A DNA stretch of 12,745 nucleotides from Thermoplasmata archaeon (GCA_030044475.1 JASHVP010000042.1:1-12745), one strand, 5' to 3'. Positions 6,368 through 12,745 are shown, numbered from the stretch's first letter. A program made the numbers and translations. Notes: generated by a model from the letters alone, not told the origin.

Positions 6368-6374
6368 GATATAG
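6368..6374 (+). promoter_or_regulatory. TATA-like element for the glycosyltransferase cluster
   Basis: GATATAG is centred 30 bases before the ATG of a possible 10-codon leader ORF (6401) and 59 bases before the GTG of the first glycosyltransferase. It is back-to-back with the TATA box of the surface-protein gene, about 30 bases away, so the two divergent promoters could influence each other. Confidence 0.5.
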
Positions 6375-6400
6375 AGGCCTCCGATCGGGAGAGCGGCGTG

Positions 6401-6433
6401 ATGCACGGAGATTCGGCGAGGGAGACCGGGTGA
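6401..6433 (+). CDS. Possible leader ORF of 10 codons (MHGDSARETG)
   Basis: An ATG lies at the expected transcription start, 30 bases after the centre of the TATA-like element. It is open for ten codons and ends in a TGA (6431-6433) that overlaps the GTG start of the following glycosyltransferase as GTGA. This is the usual geometry of translational coupling, and could make the downstream start depend on reading the leader. It is too short for any coding statistic, so it may be chance. Confidence 0.3.
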   Translation: MHGDSARETG

Positions 6434-7413
6434 CCGCTCTTCGCGTCTCGGCCGTGGTGACCGCGCACGATCGACGCGAGTACCTGGCCGCGGCCGTGCG
6501 CTCGGCGATGGACGCGGGGGCGGACGAGGTCCTGGTCGTGCGGAACTTCTCGGACCCGCTGCCCGGCCTCGACGGACGCTTCCGGGAGATCCGATGCGAC
6601 CGTGCGGAGACGAACGAGAAGGAGGCCGCCGGCGTCGAGGCCGCGCGGGGAGACGTCGTGGCGTTCCTCGACGACGACGACGTGTGGGAGCCGACGAAGG
6701 CGGCGTCGCTCCGCGACTGGTTCTCGTCGGAGCCGGATCTCGCGTACGCGAATCACGCCCTCCGACCGATCGGTGCCGACGGCCAGCCGGTCGGCGCCGC
6801 CCATCCGGAGATCTCCCGGCGCGATCCGCGGCGATTCGCGACGTGGGACGGGCGCGACTTCGACGAACTCGTCACGGGGATCTGGCCGGGGAACAACTCG
6901 TCGACCGTCGTGCGGCGCGCCTGGGCGACCGGCTGGTTGCCGACGTTCCGGGAAGCGGGCTGGGGGGCCGACTTGTTCTGGCTGTCCGTCGCGGTCTCCT
7001 CCGGCGCCCGGATCCGGATCGACCCGACGGTGCTCACGCGGCTGCGTCTGCACGATCGCAACATGTCCCATGCCCGCGGCTACGGGCCGGACGAATTCCG
7101 TCAGCACCACCGTACGTCCTGCGAGCGGTTCGCCCGGTCGCTCGGCGTGTTGGCCCGCGTGGCCCGGGAACGCTCGGGGCCCGACGCCTCGCCCACCCGG
7201 TGGCTTTCGCGGAAGGCGGGGTCGTTCGGGTTCCTCGCCGACCTGGAAGCCGGGCGCCATCCTCGCCGATCGGCCGCGCGGCTGCTCCGGGCCCGGGTGA
7301 ATCCCGAGGATCGGGGGGTCGCCCAGGTCGCCCTGATCTCCCTGCTCGCCCCCTCCGAGGGCCGTCGGGCGCTCTATCGGTCGAGCCTGCGCCGGTGGCG
7401 GCTCGACGGGTGA
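6430..7413 (+). CDS. GT-A family 2 type glycosyltransferase
   Basis: Predicted nucleotide-sugar glycosyltransferase, 327 residues. The N-terminal GT-A fold shows the first strand VSAVVTAHDRREYLAAAVRS (residues 6-25), a second strand DEVLVVRNFSD (32-42), NEKEAAGVEAARGDVVAFL (62-80) and the metal/sugar-binding acidic run LDDDDVWEP (80-88), which contains the DxD motif. WGADLFWLSV may be the later catalytic-site segment. There is no transmembrane helix, so it probably acts on the cytoplasmic face. The GTG at 6430 is chosen because it directly precedes the first strand and follows GAGGGAG (6418-6424) by five bases; upstream in-frame sequence lacks family features. Donor and acceptor cannot be told. 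Being divergent from a sequon-rich surface protein and upstream of an epimerase and a second glycosyltransferase suggests surface glycan work. Confidence 0.85.
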   Translation: MTALRVSAVVTAHDRREYLAAAVRSAMDAGADEVLVVRNFSDPLPGLDGRFREIRCDRAETNEKEAAGVEAARGDVVAFLDDDDVWEPTKAASLRDWFSSEPDLAYANHALRPIGADGQPVGAAHPEISRRDPRRFATWDGRDFDELVTGIWPGNNSSTVVRRAWATGWLPTFREAGWGADLFWLSVAVSSGARIRIDPTVLTRLRLHDRNMSHARGYGPDEFRQHHRTSCERFARSLGVLARVARERSGPDASPTRWLSRKAGSFGFLADLEAGRHPRRSAARLLRARVNPEDRGVAQVALISLLAPSEGRRALYRSSLRRWRLDG

Positions 7414-7445
7414 CTCGAGGGGGCCCCGCACGCCCCGAGGACAAG

Positions 7446-7453
7446 AGGTTAAG
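7446..7453 (+). promoter_or_regulatory. TATA-like element in the gap before the epimerase gene
   Basis: GGTTAAG with its flank is the only A/T-rich spot in the 98-base gap between the first glycosyltransferase and the epimerase. It is about 61 bases before the GTG at 7512, predicting a leader of roughly 30-35 bases. That leader contains a small stem TTCGG (7491-7495)/CCGAA (7501-7505). It suggests the epimerase can be transcribed separately from the first glycosyltransferase. Confidence 0.4.
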
Positions 7454-7511
7454 TCGCCCGGGCCGGCTGGGGCGGCCGAGGGACGGACGGTTCGGCCGGT
7501 CCGAAGGCGAC

Positions 7512-8474
7512 GTGGCGCGGATTGGGGTCACCGGGGCGACCGGGTTCATCGGGGGCGCTCTGGTGCCGCGGCTCGCGGCCGCGGGCCACCAGCTCGTCCT
7601 GGTCGACAATCGGACCGGTCCCCTGCAGATCGCCTCGGACGAATTTCCGGTCCAGTCGGCGGACTTCGCGTCCGAGGAGGCCCTCCGTCCCCTGGTCCAG
7701 TGCGACGTCGTGCTCCATCTCGGCGCCGTCTCGGGCGTCATGGCCTGCGCGGAGGATCCGGACGGGAGCGCCCGGGTCAACGTCGCCGGGACCCGGGCGC
7801 TCGTCGCGGCCTGCCGCAAGTCGAAGGTCCCGGTCGCGTTCGCCAGCAGTTTCGCGGTCGTCGGACGGCCGGAGCGGCTCCCGGTGACCGAGACGACCCC
7901 GGCCCGTCCCACGCACGAATACGCTCGGCAGAAGGCCGCGGGGGAGGCGATCGTCGCCGCCCTCTCGGGCGCCGACGGGGCGGCCAGCGCGGTCCTGCGG
8001 ATGAGCAACGTCTACGGGACGTACGAGCGGGACGGCCGCACGGTCGCGAAGGGGAACGTCATCAGTCGGTTCCTCGAGCAGGCCCGGTCGGGGCGGCTGT
8101 CCGTCAACTCCCCCGGGACTCAGGCGAGGGACTTCATCCATCTGGACGACGTCCTCCGCCATTGGGAGGCCGCCGCCGGGTTCCTGTTGCACGCCGCGCC
8201 CACCGACGCGGCGACGTTCTCGGTGGCGAGCGGCGAGTCGATGTCGGTCCTCGCGCTGGCCCGGCTCACCGCGGAACTGTGGGCGGAGGCGCGACCCGGG
8301 GACGCCCCGCTCCGCGTCGACGTCGTCGAGAACCCCCGTCAGGGGATCGAGCTCATCGACCCCGAGTTCGCGGTCGATCGAGCCGAGACCGAGCGTCGCC
8401 TCGGGCTCCGGTGCCGGCACGACGTCCGTGCGACGATCCGCGACCTGGTCCCGCCGACCGGGAACCGGCCCTGA
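7512..8474 (+). CDS. NAD-dependent epimerase/dehydratase (extended SDR, nucleotide-sugar type)
   Basis: Extended short-chain dehydrogenase/reductase, 320 residues, the usual length for UDP-glucose 4-epimerase-like enzymes that interconvert or modify nucleotide sugars. The Rossmann fingerprint GVTGATGFIGGAL (5-17) has GxxGxxG at 8-14; Asp32 at the end of strand 2 fits NAD preference. The serine segment FASSFAVVG (110-118) and the YARQK catalytic pair (Tyr137, Lys141) are present, as are RMSNVYGTYERDG (163-175) and RDFIHLDDV (206-214). The GTG at 7512 puts the glycine motif at the normal distance. An in-frame GTG at 7410, overlapping the previous stop as GTGA, would add 34 residues of Arg/Gly-rich sequence and is less likely because a TATA-like element lies between. 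The substrate is unknown. The next glycosyltransferase starts one base after the stop, indicating one operon. Confidence 0.88.
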   Translation: MARIGVTGATGFIGGALVPRLAAAGHQLVLVDNRTGPLQIASDEFPVQSADFASEEALRPLVQCDVVLHLGAVSGVMACAEDPDGSARVNVAGTRALVAACRKSKVPVAFASSFAVVGRPERLPVTETTPARPTHEYARQKAAGEAIVAALSGADGAASAVLRMSNVYGTYERDGRTVAKGNVISRFLEQARSGRLSVNSPGTQARDFIHLDDVLRHWEAAAGFLLHAAPTDAATFSVASGESMSVLALARLTAELWAEARPGDAPLRVDVVENPRQGIELIDPEFAVDRAETERRLGLRCRHDVRATIRDLVPPTGNRP

Positions 8475-8475
8475 C

Positions 8476-9351
8476 GTGAGCGCGCCCGCGCCCGCCGACG
8501 GCCCGGCGGTGTCGGACCCGAGGCCGTGGTTCTCCGTGACGATGACGGTGCGCAACAACTCCGGCTCGATCGACGCGTCGCTCGCCAGCATTCTCCCCCA
8601 GTGCGCCGGGGCGGAGGTCGTGGTCGTCGACGCGCGGTCGACCGACGGAACGTCCGAGAAGCTCGCGGAATGGTCTCGGCGATATCCCGAGCTCCACGTT
8701 CGGACCGAGGCGTGCAATCGGGGGGTCGGCCGCAACCTCGCGGTGCGCCTCTCCGGGGCGCCGATCGTCCTCACGCAGATCGACGGGGACAACCGGTACG
8801 CCGACGGCGTCCTGTCCCTCCTCGCGGCGCGGGTCCGGGACGAGTCGACCACCGACCTCGCCTTCGCGGTCGGGCTCAACGACCAGGACCCGTCGGTGAG
8901 TCGGTTCTACGTGTGGCGCCGCGCCGCGTTCGAACGAGCGGGCGGGTACCCGGCCCGACAGGAGCGGGAAGACCCCCCGCTTCTGTTGGCGGCGTTCCGC
9001 GCGGGCCTGACGGTCCGTCGGTACGCCGTTCCGCACGTCGCGGACGACCTGAAGACGCGCCACGCGAGCCGGGCTCCGGCGACCGCGCCGTGGCGTCGCG
9101 GAGGCCACGCGATGCGGGCCGCCCGCCGATTCCGGGTGCTCGGATACTCCTATCCGGAGTTCCTCCGGCTCCTCCGTCTGACACGTCGCACCACGGCCCG
9201 GTTCGTGGCCGGCGTCGGGGTCGGGACGGTCGGGTACCTCGTCGGCGCGCTCCGTCGGGACGGCCCCGAGGTCCTCGAGCTCGAGCCGGAGGACCACGCC
9301 GTGCGCGAGGCCCGCGGGGGATCGGGCCCCGCCGGGGAGGGGGGATCCTGA
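8476..9351 (+). CDS. GT-A family 2 glycosyltransferase
   Basis: 291-residue glycosyltransferase with a clear GT2 N-terminal domain: WFSVTMTVRNNSGSIDASL (18-36), then EVVVVDARSTDGTSEKL (47-63), CNRGVGRNLAVRLSGAPIVL (80-99, the nucleotide-sugar segment typical of the family) and QIDGDNRY (101-108) with the DxD metal site at Asp103/Asp105. AAFERAGGYP (150-159) is the usual downstream segment of GT2 enzymes. A mildly hydrophobic stretch near 243-259 (FVAGVGVGTVGYLVGAL) could touch the membrane but is short. The GTG at 8476 is one base after the epimerase TGA, so translation is likely coupled; only about 17 residues precede the first strand, which supports this start. It differs clearly from the first glycosyltransferase, so the cluster likely adds two different linkages. 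The stop overlaps the next gene. Confidence 0.88.
   Translation: MSAPAPADGPAVSDPRPWFSVTMTVRNNSGSIDASLASILPQCAGAEVVVVDARSTDGTSEKLAEWSRRYPELHVRTEACNRGVGRNLAVRLSGAPIVLTQIDGDNRYADGVLSLLAARVRDESTTDLAFAVGLNDQDPSVSRFYVWRRAAFERAGGYPARQEREDPPLLLAAFRAGLTVRRYAVPHVADDLKTRHASRAPATAPWRRGGHAMRAARRFRVLGYSYPEFLRLLRLTRRTTARFVAGVGVGTVGYLVGALRRDGPEVLELEPEDHAVREARGGSGPAGEGGS
9336..9350 (+). promoter_or_regulatory. Strong Shine-Dalgarno sequence deciding a CTG start
   Basis: GGAGG at 9336-9340, within a longer purine run, is followed seven bases later by CTG (9348-9350). The CTG overlaps the upstream TGA as CTGA. No ATG, GTG or TTG exists in the reading frame between this point and the first zinc-ligand cysteine, and none is placed well upstream. 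Confidence 0.55.
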
Positions 9352-10295
9352 CGTCCGACGACGAGTCCGCGCCCGACCGTCCGCCGTCGGGGCGAGCGAG
9401 TCGCCCGGCGATCGCGGCGGCCGCGCTCTGGTGCGAGACCTGCGGCCGGACCACGACGCACCGCGTCCTCCGCGTCCAACCGATCCGGGGGTCCGGCGGC
9501 ACGGTGCGCGGCCTCGCCCGGTGCCACGAGTGCCGCTGGACGCACCCGTTCGAGTCGTCGTCCCCGCGGGCGGTCTCGGTGACCTTGGTCCTCTCCGAGC
9601 TGGACCGCTCGGTCCGCCGTCCGTGGGCCGTGGCCGCCGACCAGAGGATCGTCGTCGGACAGCCGCTGCCGGGCGACGACGCCGGCGTCCGGGTTCGTCG
9701 GATCGACCGGCGCGACGGGGCCCCAGCGACCGAGGCCCTCGGCGCGGAGGTCGCGACCGTGTGGGCGACCACCCCCCGCGCGCCCGGGGTCCCGGTGTCG
9801 GTGGCCGAAGGGGGCCACACGTGGACCACGCGGCTGGAGGCCGCGCCCGACACCCGGCTCGAGGTCGGCGCCCGGTGGACGCTCGGAGGCCGGGTCTTGA
9901 TGATCGTCGGACTCCGCGCTCACCGGCGCACCTGGAGAGCGCCCGGGGACGGATTCCCGCTCGCCGAGGTCGAACGGGTCTATGCGCGCCGGGCGGAGAG
10001 TCCGCCCGCCGGGAGGAGCGACTGGAGGAGCGAGCGGTCGAGCCCGAGGTCGTTCGCGAGGGCGACCTCGACCGCGGCGCGGTCCCGTTCCTCGCCAGGG
10101 GTCAGCAGGTATCGGACCTCGCCCCGCGACCGCAGGGACCGCTCGGGGGCGACCGTCCACCGGACGTCCGCCTCGTACTGGATCGGGCCGAGCGCGAGCT
10201 CGAGCGGGACGTCCCGGACGAAGTTCCGCGTCCCGTGGACGACCCAGGCCCCCCGGGCGACGAACTCCCCGGAAGCGCCGGCCTTGGAGACCTGA
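9348..10295 (+). CDS. HVO_0476-type zinc-ribbon protein, apparently CTG-initiated, with an antisense run-on
   Basis: Archaeal zinc-finger protein of the HVO_0476 family, role not established. With the CTG start the N-terminal ribbon is Cys29-x2-Cys32 (LWCETCGRTTTHRVL) and Cys59-x2-Cys62 (ARCHECRW), followed by beta-rich sequence with the family-like ATVWATTPR segment and a terminal VERVYARR near residues 203-210. Family proteins normally end there, at about 200 residues. Here no stop follows, and the frame continues about 105 more codons to TGA at 10293-10295, fully antisense to the 3' end of rqcH. That tail is Ser/Arg/Thr-rich like an antisense shadow, so it may be a lost stop, a sequence error or a real extension. 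The CTG choice rests on GGAGG and the CTGA overlap with the glycosyltransferase stop. It is likely co-transcribed with the glycan genes. Confidence 0.7.
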   Translation: MTSDDESAPDRPPSGRASRPAIAAAALWCETCGRTTTHRVLRVQPIRGSGGTVRGLARCHECRWTHPFESSSPRAVSVTLVLSELDRSVRRPWAVAADQRIVVGQPLPGDDAGVRVRRIDRRDGAPATEALGAEVATVWATTPRAPGVPVSVAEGGHTWTTRLEAAPDTRLEVGARWTLGGRVLMIVGLRAHRRTWRAPGDGFPLAEVERVYARRAESPPAGRSDWRSERSSPRSFARATSTAARSRSSPGVSRYRTSPRDRRDRSGATVHRTSASYWIGPSASSSGTSRTKFRVPWTTQAPRATNSPEAPALET

Positions 10296-11866
10296 TCCGC
10301 CTCGACCCAGAAGGCGGACGCGGCGGCGAGTCCGGCCCGCCAGGCCTTCGAGAACGCGACCGCCCACTGGGCGGCCTCCCCGACCGTCGCCTCGCCGATC
10401 GCCCCGGCGGGCGGCCGCTTGATCACCACGCTCGCCGCCCCCTGGAGGTCCGCGTGCATGTACCGGTCGCCGGGGCGAAGGTGGCGGCGCACCACCAGGT
10501 CGTTCGAAGACGCGTCCCGGCCGGCCACGGCGACGACCCCTTCGGAACTCACGAACCAGCGGTACTTCTCGAACCAATGCGGGCGGCGCGTTCTCGGCGC
10601 GACGGTGCCGGCGCCGCGGGGCGGGAGCGGCCGGGGGGCGGCCAGCGCCCGGTCGGTCTCCGCGAGGGCCGCCGTGGCCCCGTCCTGCTTCGCGGTGAGG
10701 CGCTTCGCCTCCTCGTACCAGGCCTGCGCCGACTGACGGGGACTTCGGGAGAGGAGGAGCTCCACCGTCCGCCCGTCGACGTCGACTCCCACCGTACGGG
10801 AGTCCGGCGCGACGCGACGAGCGACGGCCAGCCGGGCCTCCACCTCCGGGTAGTGCGCCAGGATCCAGTCGGCCGATCCGCGGGCCTCCTCGATCTCTCG
10901 GCCGAGCTGCGCGATGGCGGCCCGCTGGACGTCCCGCTGACGCTCCCGCTCCCGACGGGTCTCGGCCGCCGCGACCTCCGCGGGGCTCGGGGGTCGGATC
11001 GAGAGCCCTTCGAAGTATTCGCGGGCCGCCTGGGAGAACGTCGCCACCGGCTCCGGGCCGACTCCGTCGACCTTCGACCAGCGCACGGACGCGTACGGCG
11101 TCGCGTCGATCGCCTCACCGGCCCGTCGATAGACGAATCCGGACGGCGGGTCGCCGACGTCCGACCGAAGGGACGACATCGCCGCGTGCAGCCGGGGGCC
11201 GAGGTCCCGGGCGGCCGGGGAGGCGGACGCCGCCCCGTCCACGCCGAGGCGAGCGATCAGCTCCTCCGCGATCGGTCCGCCCAACGAGAGGCGTGCCGCG
11301 AGCGTGCTGGTCAGGTCGGTCCGCGACCGATCGAGCTCCGCGGTGACCTCCGCAGCCCCCAGGGACCACGGGTCCGCGCGCGCCGGAGGCCGCACGTACT
11401 CCGCGCCGATGCGCACCGAGCGGTGCGCCCACCGACGCGGGTGGGCGACGGCGGCGAGGGAGGTCCCGTGGACCACGACGAGGTTCCCGCTCCCGAACAG
11501 CTCGAGCGCGACGCGCAGACCGTCGGGGTCGTCGCCCCGAGTCATCTCCAATTCGAGCGTTCGCTCCCCCGCCGGGTCCACCACGCTCCGGAGGACCGCC
11601 CCCGTCAGCAACCGGCGGAGCTCCTTCGCGAACGGCGACAGCTCCGCCGCATGGTCGACCGGGTCCGGGACGACCGCCGCGAAGAGGCCCGGCACGAGCA
11701 GCAGCTCGCGGCGCCCCTCTCCCGGCACGCGCAACTGGAGCGACCATCCGCGGCCGACGAGGTCGAACGCCTTGTCGATCCGCGCCCGGACGAGGGACCG
11801 CAGCTCCCGTGCGACGGCGAGGGTGTCGAGGGACGTGAACCGGTCCTTCGCGGTCGGCTCGACCAT
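9980..11866 (-). CDS. rqcH: RqcH/NFACT ribosome-associated quality-control factor
   Basis: Archaeal Rqc2/NEMF/RqcH homologue, 628 residues, typical length. Family members bind obstructed large ribosomal subunits and add C-terminal tails (alanine-type in prokaryotes) to stalled peptides for degradation. Domains: NFACT-N from about 5 to 250, starting TAKDRFTSLDTLAVARELRS; a helix-hairpin-helix stretch LGGPIAEELIARLGVD (195-210); a charged coiled-coil region about 295-415 (AAETRRERERQRDVQRAAIAQLG is part); and NFACT-R from about 429, with HWFEKYRWFVSSEG, AGRDASSNDLVVRRHL (448-463) and YMHADLQGAASVVIKRP (469-485). The position resembling the DR motif of Rqc2 reads GERTLEL (100-106), with Glu instead of Asp. 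The ATG at 11866 is chosen because it gives the standard N-terminus, although the frame stays open far upstream. It diverges from the acyl-CoA dehydrogenase gene and converges on the zinc-ribbon gene. Confidence 0.92.
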   Translation of the reverse strand: MVEPTAKDRFTSLDTLAVARELRSLVRARIDKAFDLVGRGWSLQLRVPGEGRRELLLVPGLFAAVVPDPVDHAAELSPFAKELRRLLTGAVLRSVVDPAGERTLELEMTRGDDPDGLRVALELFGSGNLVVVHGTSLAAVAHPRRWAHRSVRIGAEYVRPPARADPWSLGAAEVTAELDRSRTDLTSTLAARLSLGGPIAEELIARLGVDGAASASPAARDLGPRLHAAMSSLRSDVGDPPSGFVYRRAGEAIDATPYASVRWSKVDGVGPEPVATFSQAAREYFEGLSIRPPSPAEVAAAETRRERERQRDVQRAAIAQLGREIEEARGSADWILAHYPEVEARLAVARRVAPDSRTVGVDVDGRTVELLLSRSPRQSAQAWYEEAKRLTAKQDGATAALAETDRALAAPRPLPPRGAGTVAPRTRRPHWFEKYRWFVSSEGVVAVAGRDASSNDLVVRRHLRPGDRYMHADLQGAASVVIKRPPAGAIGEATVGEAAQWAVAFSKAWRAGLAAASAFWVEADQVSKAGASGEFVARGAWVVHGTRNFVRDVPLELALGPIQYEADVRWTVAPERSLRSRGEVRYLLTPGEERDRAAVEVALANDLGLDRSLLQSLLPAGGLSARRA

Positions 11867-11900
11867 CGTCCCCGCCGTCCGCGCGGACCGAGCCTCACGG

Positions 11901-11906
11901 CTTAAG
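11901..11906. promoter_or_regulatory. Palindromic CTTAAG, possible TATA element shared by rqcH and the acyl-CoA dehydrogenase
   Basis: CTTAAG is the only A/T-rich element in the 63-base divergent gap. Its centre lies 26-27 bases before the plus-strand GTG at 11930 (predicting a leaderless transcript) and about 38 bases before the minus-strand ATG at 11866. Being palindromic, it could bind TBP in either orientation, with flanking sequence setting direction. Confidence 0.4.
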
Positions 11907-11929
11907 GGTTGGTCGCGCTCCCCGGCCGT

Positions 11930-12745
11930 GTGACGGTCCCCGGTCCCCGCCCGGCGGACGCGTGGCGCTCGCGGGCTCGGGCCTTCTCCGAGCGGCAGAT
12001 CCGCCCCCGGGCCGCCCAGATCGACCGGGACGACCGGGTCCCCGACGAGCTCGTCCGCTCGCTGGCGGCGGAGGGGTTCCTCGGCGTCGGCATCCCGGAG
12101 GAGTGGGGGGGTCAGGGCGGAGATGCGCGGACGCTGGTCGCGGTCCTGGAGGAGCTCTCCATCGGGTCCGCCGCCGTCGCCGTCCTCCTGGCCGTGCACG
12201 TCTCGGTCTGCGCGCAGCCGATCCTCGCCTGGGGTACGGAGGCGCAGCGACGTCAGTTCCTTCCGTCCCTCGCGCGCGGGGACGGGGTGGGCGCGTTCGC
12301 GCTCACCGAGCCGGACGCCGGCTCCGACACGGCCCGTCTCGCCACCCGGTATGCCCCGGACGGAGATGGGTTCGTCCTCCGGGGAACGAAGATGTTCACC
12401 TCGAATGCCGTCAGCGCGGGGGCGGTCCTGGTGTTCGCGACGCGCGATCGGGAGCGCGGGCACCGGGGCATCTCGGCGTTCGTCGTGCCGCCCGGAACCC
12501 CCGGCTTCTCGGTCGCCCAGCGGCTCGACAAGCTGGGGCTCCGGGGCAGTGAGACCACCGAGCTCGTCCTCGACCAAGTCCGGCTTCCCGCGGGAGCGCT
12601 CCTCGGGCCGGAAGGAGACGGGCTGAAGATCGCCCTGGGCGCCCTCACCGCCGGTCGCGTCGGGATCGCCGCGTGCGCGCTCGGCGTCGCCGAGGCGGCG
12701 TTCGAGGAGATGCGACGGGCCGTCCGCGCGGACGACGCCGACTGG
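11930..12745 (+). CDS. Acyl-CoA dehydrogenase, N-terminal part (runs off the right edge)
   Basis: FAD-dependent flavoprotein that oxidises an acyl-CoA to the trans-2-enoyl-CoA, in fatty-acid or branched-chain amino-acid degradation. 272 codons are in view of a usual ~380. Visible are the helical N-terminal domain with VPDELVRSLAAEGFLGVGIP (37-56) and EEWGGQGG, the family signature AFALTEPDAGSD (122-133), the middle beta domain with GTKMFTSNA (152-160) and ISAFVVP (181-187), KLGLRGSETTELVLDQVRLP (201-220), and the start of the C-terminal helical domain (ALTAGRVGIAACALGVAEAA, 238-257). The catalytic base, usually a Glu further on, lies beyond the edge, so chain-length specificity cannot be judged. 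The GTG at 11930 is the first start after the CTTAAG element and gives about ten residues before the first helix. No electron-transfer flavoprotein gene is in view. Confidence 0.93.
   Translation, partial: MTVPGPRPADAWRSRARAFSERQIRPRAAQIDRDDRVPDELVRSLAAEGFLGVGIPEEWGGQGGDARTLVAVLEELSIGSAAVAVLLAVHVSVCAQPILAWGTEAQRRQFLPSLARGDGVGAFALTEPDAGSDTARLATRYAPDGDGFVLRGTKMFTSNAVSAGAVLVFATRDRERGHRGISAFVVPPGTPGFSVAQRLDKLGLRGSETTELVLDQVRLPAGALLGPEGDGLKIALGALTAGRVGIAACALGVAEAAFEEMRRAVRADDADW

Noticed and set aside
4286..6433. A 715-codon plus-strand open frame opposite the surface-protein gene
   Set aside because: The translation is low-complexity Arg/Gly/Asp with no domain. The minus strand carries a signal peptide, repeats and a membrane anchor. 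Only its last ten codons (from 6401) were kept as a possible leader ORF.
7410..7511. Upstream GTG start for the epimerase at 7410, overlapping the previous stop as GTGA
   Set aside because: It would add 34 Arg/Gly-rich residues before the Rossmann motif and would be read through a TATA-like element; the GTG at 7512 gives the normal N-terminus. Coupling by GTGA remains a weaker alternative.
7449..8879. A 476-codon minus-strand open frame opposite the epimerase and second glycosyltransferase
   Set aside because: The plus-strand genes carry Rossmann, YxxxK and DxD motifs; the opposite frame has none.
9431..11905. An 824-codon plus-strand open frame opposite rqcH
   Set aside because: It has no family features and is antisense to the clear NFACT protein; it begins inside the zinc-ribbon gene in another frame.
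11867..12577. The rqcH frame stays open upstream of 11866 through the acyl-CoA dehydrogenase gene
   Set aside because: The family N-terminus begins at the ATG at 11866, and the extension is an antisense shadow of a recognisable acyl-CoA dehydrogenase.

Overview
The window is very GC-rich and gene-dense, and almost certainly archaeal. It carries sn-glycerol-1-phosphate dehydrogenase (the enzyme that sets archaeal lipid stereochemistry), a UPF0179 protein and an HVO_0476-type zinc-ribbon protein (both archaeal families), and an archaeal-type RqcH/NFACT. A/T-rich TATA-like islands sit about 26-40 bases before starts. A very large surface protein built from F-E-GLP-GT-W repeats, together with the overall gene set, suggests a GC-rich member of the Thermoplasmatota. 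That placement is inference from gene content.

Layout: (1) 1-1557, minus strand: the N-terminal 519 codons of a leucyl-tRNA synthetase running off the left edge, divergent from (2) queE (1655-2284, plus), a radical-SAM enzyme of 7-deazaguanine (preQ0/archaeosine) synthesis. (3) 2356-4017, plus: egsA (lipid backbone G1P dehydrogenase), then a cysteine-rich UPF0179 gene one base later, then 13 bases on a tRNA-Pro(UGG) that appears to be interrupted in its D-loop by a 32-34 nt intron. (4) 4040-6292, minus: a 750-residue secreted, membrane-anchored protein of eight ~77-80 residue repeats, with no Lys and no Cys and about 31 N-glycosylation sequons. (5) 6401-9351, plus: a possible 10-codon leader ORF, a GT-A glycosyltransferase, an NAD-dependent sugar epimerase/dehydratase and a second GT-A glycosyltransferase, probably making or attaching glycans. 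(6) 9348-10295, plus: the zinc-ribbon protein, which appears to start at CTG overlapping the previous stop (CTGA). (7) 9980-11866, minus: RqcH, the ribosome-associated quality-control tailing factor. (8) 11930-end, plus: the N-terminal 272 codons of an acyl-CoA dehydrogenase, divergent from rqcH across a 63-base gap whose only A/T-rich element is a single palindromic CTTAAG.

The genes fall into tRNA/translation work (leuS, queE, tRNA-Pro, rqcH), lipid metabolism (egsA, acyl-CoA dehydrogenase) and a cell-surface block in which the repeat protein is divergent from a two-glycosyltransferase/one-epimerase cluster. The clearest unusual items are the D-loop-interrupted tRNA, the CTG start and antisense run-on of the zinc-ribbon gene, the leader ORF before the first glycosyltransferase, and the shared palindromic promoter element. 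I saw no CRISPR array, insertion sequence, rRNA or prophage signal, and no intergenic gap longer than about 140 bases.
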